From positions 620,001-684,000 of the forward strand of contig MU119203.1 in assembly GCA_014904845.1 (NCBI GenBank): a stretch of DNA of 64,000 nt, read 5' to 3'. The position numbers and the translations under genes were made by a program. Below are positions 61,384-64,000 of this stretch, in pieces. The notes under the pieces were generated by a model. It did not search any database and was not told the DNA's origin. It saw nothing but the letters and a program-made list of their open reading frames with translations. This stretch comes from Acephala macrosclerotiorum. Taxonomy: Eukaryota; Ascomycota; Leotiomycetes; Helotiales; Mollisiaceae. Each line of letters begins with the position of its first letter. The first letter of the stretch is position 1.

Positions 61384-64000
61384 ACTATACGTCCCTTTTT
61401 CCAGTGCTGTCCTCTTCAACGACCGCTCTCCCCGCTATTCTCGCCCTCGCCGACTGATTCCTGGGCTTCGGGACGTTGCATCCATCTTTGTACTTTGACA
61501 TTAAGGCGATTGGTGCTAACGAGCGACTCAAGTGCCTTGTTAGCGTTGGACTTGGTTATGGCATTAGTTGGATTACTGTCCCCAGCAATCCACCGAATCT
61601 CCGAGAGTTCCCTGCGTTCATACGATTGTCTGATGGCCATGATATCGATCATGAGACGCTTCTCTTTGGTAGTGCCGAGCTTGACCATGCACTCGTAGAG
61701 AGAGAAAGAATCGGTGCAAATGACCACGGGAACTGGGTTCAATCCGAGTCGCTTCATGATGAGGTCAAGGGTAGTAGAAATCGAGATTCCCATGTCGATT
61801 CCTGCTGTTATTGCGTATAGCTCAGAAGCTAGGACAGCACGAGTAACTCTTTTGCACTTCGTTGAGCTCTAGTGAAGTAAATTGCCCCGCAAGTCGAATT
61901 GTCCATCGCTATGGGTCTCATTGCCAAAAACGACGATATACCCGATCTGCGAACTGAGGTCCTTATTCATGGCAAAGGAGCCGTCCACAAAGACGAAGAG
62001 TTTCGTTGAATGTAAGTCCAGACAAAGGAACCAAAGTCCACGGTCGAGATTGTCCATCTGCTATTGTAGCCGCTTATTCAGCGCTGCAATTTGCCCTTTT
62101 TCGGGATGTTGGTGTTGAGCTGCCGCCGATATGTCGTACGCAGCTTCCGGTTGGCAGATAGAACTGATGTATGCTCCCTGAGCACGTTGCTCGAGGTACG
62201 TCTGCTTGTAGGAGTCTGATTTCGGATCAACCAGACCTAAGCGCTTGCCTTGCCCTTTTTGCGAAAGCACAATCCCATTTCCGGTCTCATCCACTGCTAG
62301 CTTGCATCCGTTGAACAGCAGAAGAGTATTCGGCGTAAGGGACTCTGTAGGCTTAACTAGCAGCTTGGCCTTTTGCAGCTCAGAGTCCTTTAGTTCCATA
62401 AAGGCCTAATCTCCTAGGATGAGCGTATCGTCGGTTTGCATACCGACTATCCCGAATGGGGTATAGTTACCCTTCGTAATGAGTAGACAAAAATCGAAAG
62501 TTGAGGGTTCCATCGAGAGCTTGTCTCTGTGGTGGGCACTATACGTCCCATACTAGTGCATTCTCGCTTTCGGGACTCCGTAGAGGGGCTTAACCACCTT
62601 GAAAACGACGTTCGGTGGGAGCTCATCCGTCATTTCCTTCGAAGGCCTGGCGAAGATAACACGTGCTAGTGGGGTTGTTGATTGCACGTATGCTTGGGTG
62701 ATGTCTCTCAAGTAAAGGCTGATCCCTTTGGATTTGAGAGATGGAGCTAAAGCGACGATGATTCGTTGATTGATGCGCTGGATGGTCGGGGATTGAGTCA
62801 GTACTGTCTTCTTGCCTTCATCGTTGAATGCTTAAATCACAAGACGAGATTTCTCGTATAGAGTTGCCGTTCCCATGCCTTTGACCTCGTCTACTAGTTT
62901 TGAGCCGAAGATCCATTGGTTGCTAATCTCCTTCGAGTTATTGGGAATCAGTTTAAAGACTCTTTTCGCGATTAGTCCATCAATTTCCTTTCTACGGGAA
63001 ACTGCGAACGGATCGCCTGGGGTAGTAATGATCCCTTTTGCGCGAAGGTCTATAGACAATTGCTTATCTCTAGTCTCTTTCTCGGTCAAGTAAGCTTCGA
63101 AAGCTTCTATATCTATGCAAGTTGTCATGTAGATGTGTTCGTCGGGACTGGGAACGTAGAAAGGGATCTTTACTGCAATTCGAGATGGGCGTGGGTTCTC
63201 CTTCGGAGTATACGGGGTTTTCTCGGCCGAGCGGGGTAAATCAGGCATGTCTTCCCCTGTTCTCGGACTCTTTTTAGAGGGGTTTGATTCTGGGTCTAGA
63301 TCCTCTGGCAAGTTTTCTCTTAATGAATGATCTTCTGGTTGCTCTCCGGGTTGCTCGGGGTCTTGGTAGAATGGTTTCACCGCAGTACTGCGGAAGCTCC
63401 TTAGTCTATTTGGCAATTGTAGTTGATATGTCTTTTCATCTACTGCCAAAAGCGTGTACGGTTCTCTCCATCCTTTGCCTTCTTTTCAAATAAGCACGTC
63501 TGAATTTAGGGGTAGATCGGCCAAGTGATGGTTTTGTGGACTATTTCTCATCTGTAGAGCGTCGTTGATTTGGCGAGTAGCGTGACATTCTCGGACCGCG
63601 GTTATTGCACTTTCTACCGCCTTAGCTCTAGCGGCAATTGATGCTGTAAGCGCGTCCCATTGTGACATTCGAGGGTAGGCGCCGAAGACAAGAAGTGTAA
63701 GGATAATGCCGTTCGATCCCGCCGTATCATTGACTGCTTTGATCGCCATTTGAAGTCGCTTTTTCTTCCGCAAATCGGGGAGTTCTCGAAGTAGTATATT
63801 ATACGTACGCCTCAATGGAGCGTGGTACCTCTCTATTAGACCAATCGAGTTGTGGGCCTCTACCGGCATAGTCTTCGAGTCGATGTCTATACTCTTAGCG
63901 TTGTCGCGGAATTCCTTAGAATTGAAGTTCGTTCCGGGGTTATGAATAGCAAATGCCGGTGGTCCAAGGTAAACGTCGATCTAGCACGCTCGGAAAGCGT
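61384..64000 (-). mobile_element. Degenerate Ty1/copia retrotransposon, truncated by the window edge
   Basis: Pol fragments appear in the order expected for copia on the minus strand. From right to left they are: the integrase C-terminal part (63486-63869: EAHNSIGLIERYHAPLRRTY, typical of integrase cores); the start of reverse transcriptase after a Pro/Glu/Ser-rich linker (62832-63449: DPFAVSRRKEIDGLIAKRVF, ISNQWIFGSKLVDEVKG); RT/RNase H connection sequence (62061-62399: LDPKSDSY-like, KQTYLEQRAQGAYISSICQP); an RNase H N-part (61869-62057: LFVFVDGSFAMNKDLSSQIG, YIVVFGNETHSDG); and the RNase H C-part (61416-61793: VVICTDSFSLYECMVKLGTT, IRWIAGDSNPTNAITK). Frames are broken by stops between blocks (for example near 61800-61870 and 62400-62830), so it is not autonomous. 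gag and the 5' LTR lie beyond 64000. Confidence 0.85.

Overview
The window is nuclear DNA of a filamentous ascomycete (Pezizomycotina; Leotiomycetes is plausible but not proven). The evidence is short GT..AG introns of about 46-100 nt in nearly every gene, a fungal gene set (pyrG-type OMP decarboxylase, Tom22, mitochondrial EF-Tu, Ssa-type Hsp70, RPS19, HAM1-like and bestrophin-like proteins), Ser/Thr-rich secreted proteins, and a TA-rich RIP-like block next to a Ty1/copia element. Coding sequence is of balanced GC. No tRNA, rRNA or CRISPR was found.

Layout. 1-9.3 kb: a decayed SAT4/rhodopsin-type membrane protein, a two-domain Kre9/Knh1-like membrane protein, a small secreted protein and a frameshifted MDR alcohol dehydrogenase. 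9.7-12.0 kb: cytosolic Hsp70. 12.3-15.1 kb: gene-poor. 15.1-19.1 kb: a many-exon Ser-rich secreted protein with a C-terminal CenC-like carbohydrate-binding region. 19.8-20.8 kb: RPS19 (8 exons). 22.2-23.9 kb: a protein with deaminase-type zinc motifs (HVE and CxxC), followed by a decayed SUMO-like relic. 27.8-31.9 kb: an ADF-H / disordered / PH-like protein. 33.0-35.8 kb: an uncharacterised nuclear-type protein, divergent from tom22. 36.5-38.0 kb: bestrophin-like channel. 38.6-41.0 kb: DUF4211 protein. 42.6-45.7 kb: HAM1-like (BPI/TULIP-related) protein. 46.9-48.0 kb: pyrG. 48.9-50.8 kb: decayed sulfatase. 51.1-52.5 kb: TUF1. 53.4-56.4 kb: two decayed genes (a secreted Thr-rich protein and an F-box-like protein). 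57.1-58.9 kb: a complete secreted heme peroxidase. 59.6-64 kb: TA-rich RIP-like DNA, then a 3' LTR and degenerate copia pol that runs off the window.

The window mixes intact housekeeping genes with about six decayed accessory genes. The intact genes are functionally unrelated (chaperone, translation, mitochondrial import and translation, pyrimidine synthesis, actin/lipid/ion transport), so there is no obvious gene cluster. The least routine observations are the deaminase-like protein, the SUMO relic beside it, the Hsp70 5' intron flanked by a short duplication, the repeated Ser-rich mini-exons, and the duplicated Kre9 domains that share an intron position.

Gene models were spliced by eye. 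Total exon lengths are multiples of three for Hsp70, RPS19, Tom22, TUF1, HAM1-like, DUF4211, ADF-H and the peroxidase, which supports those junctions.
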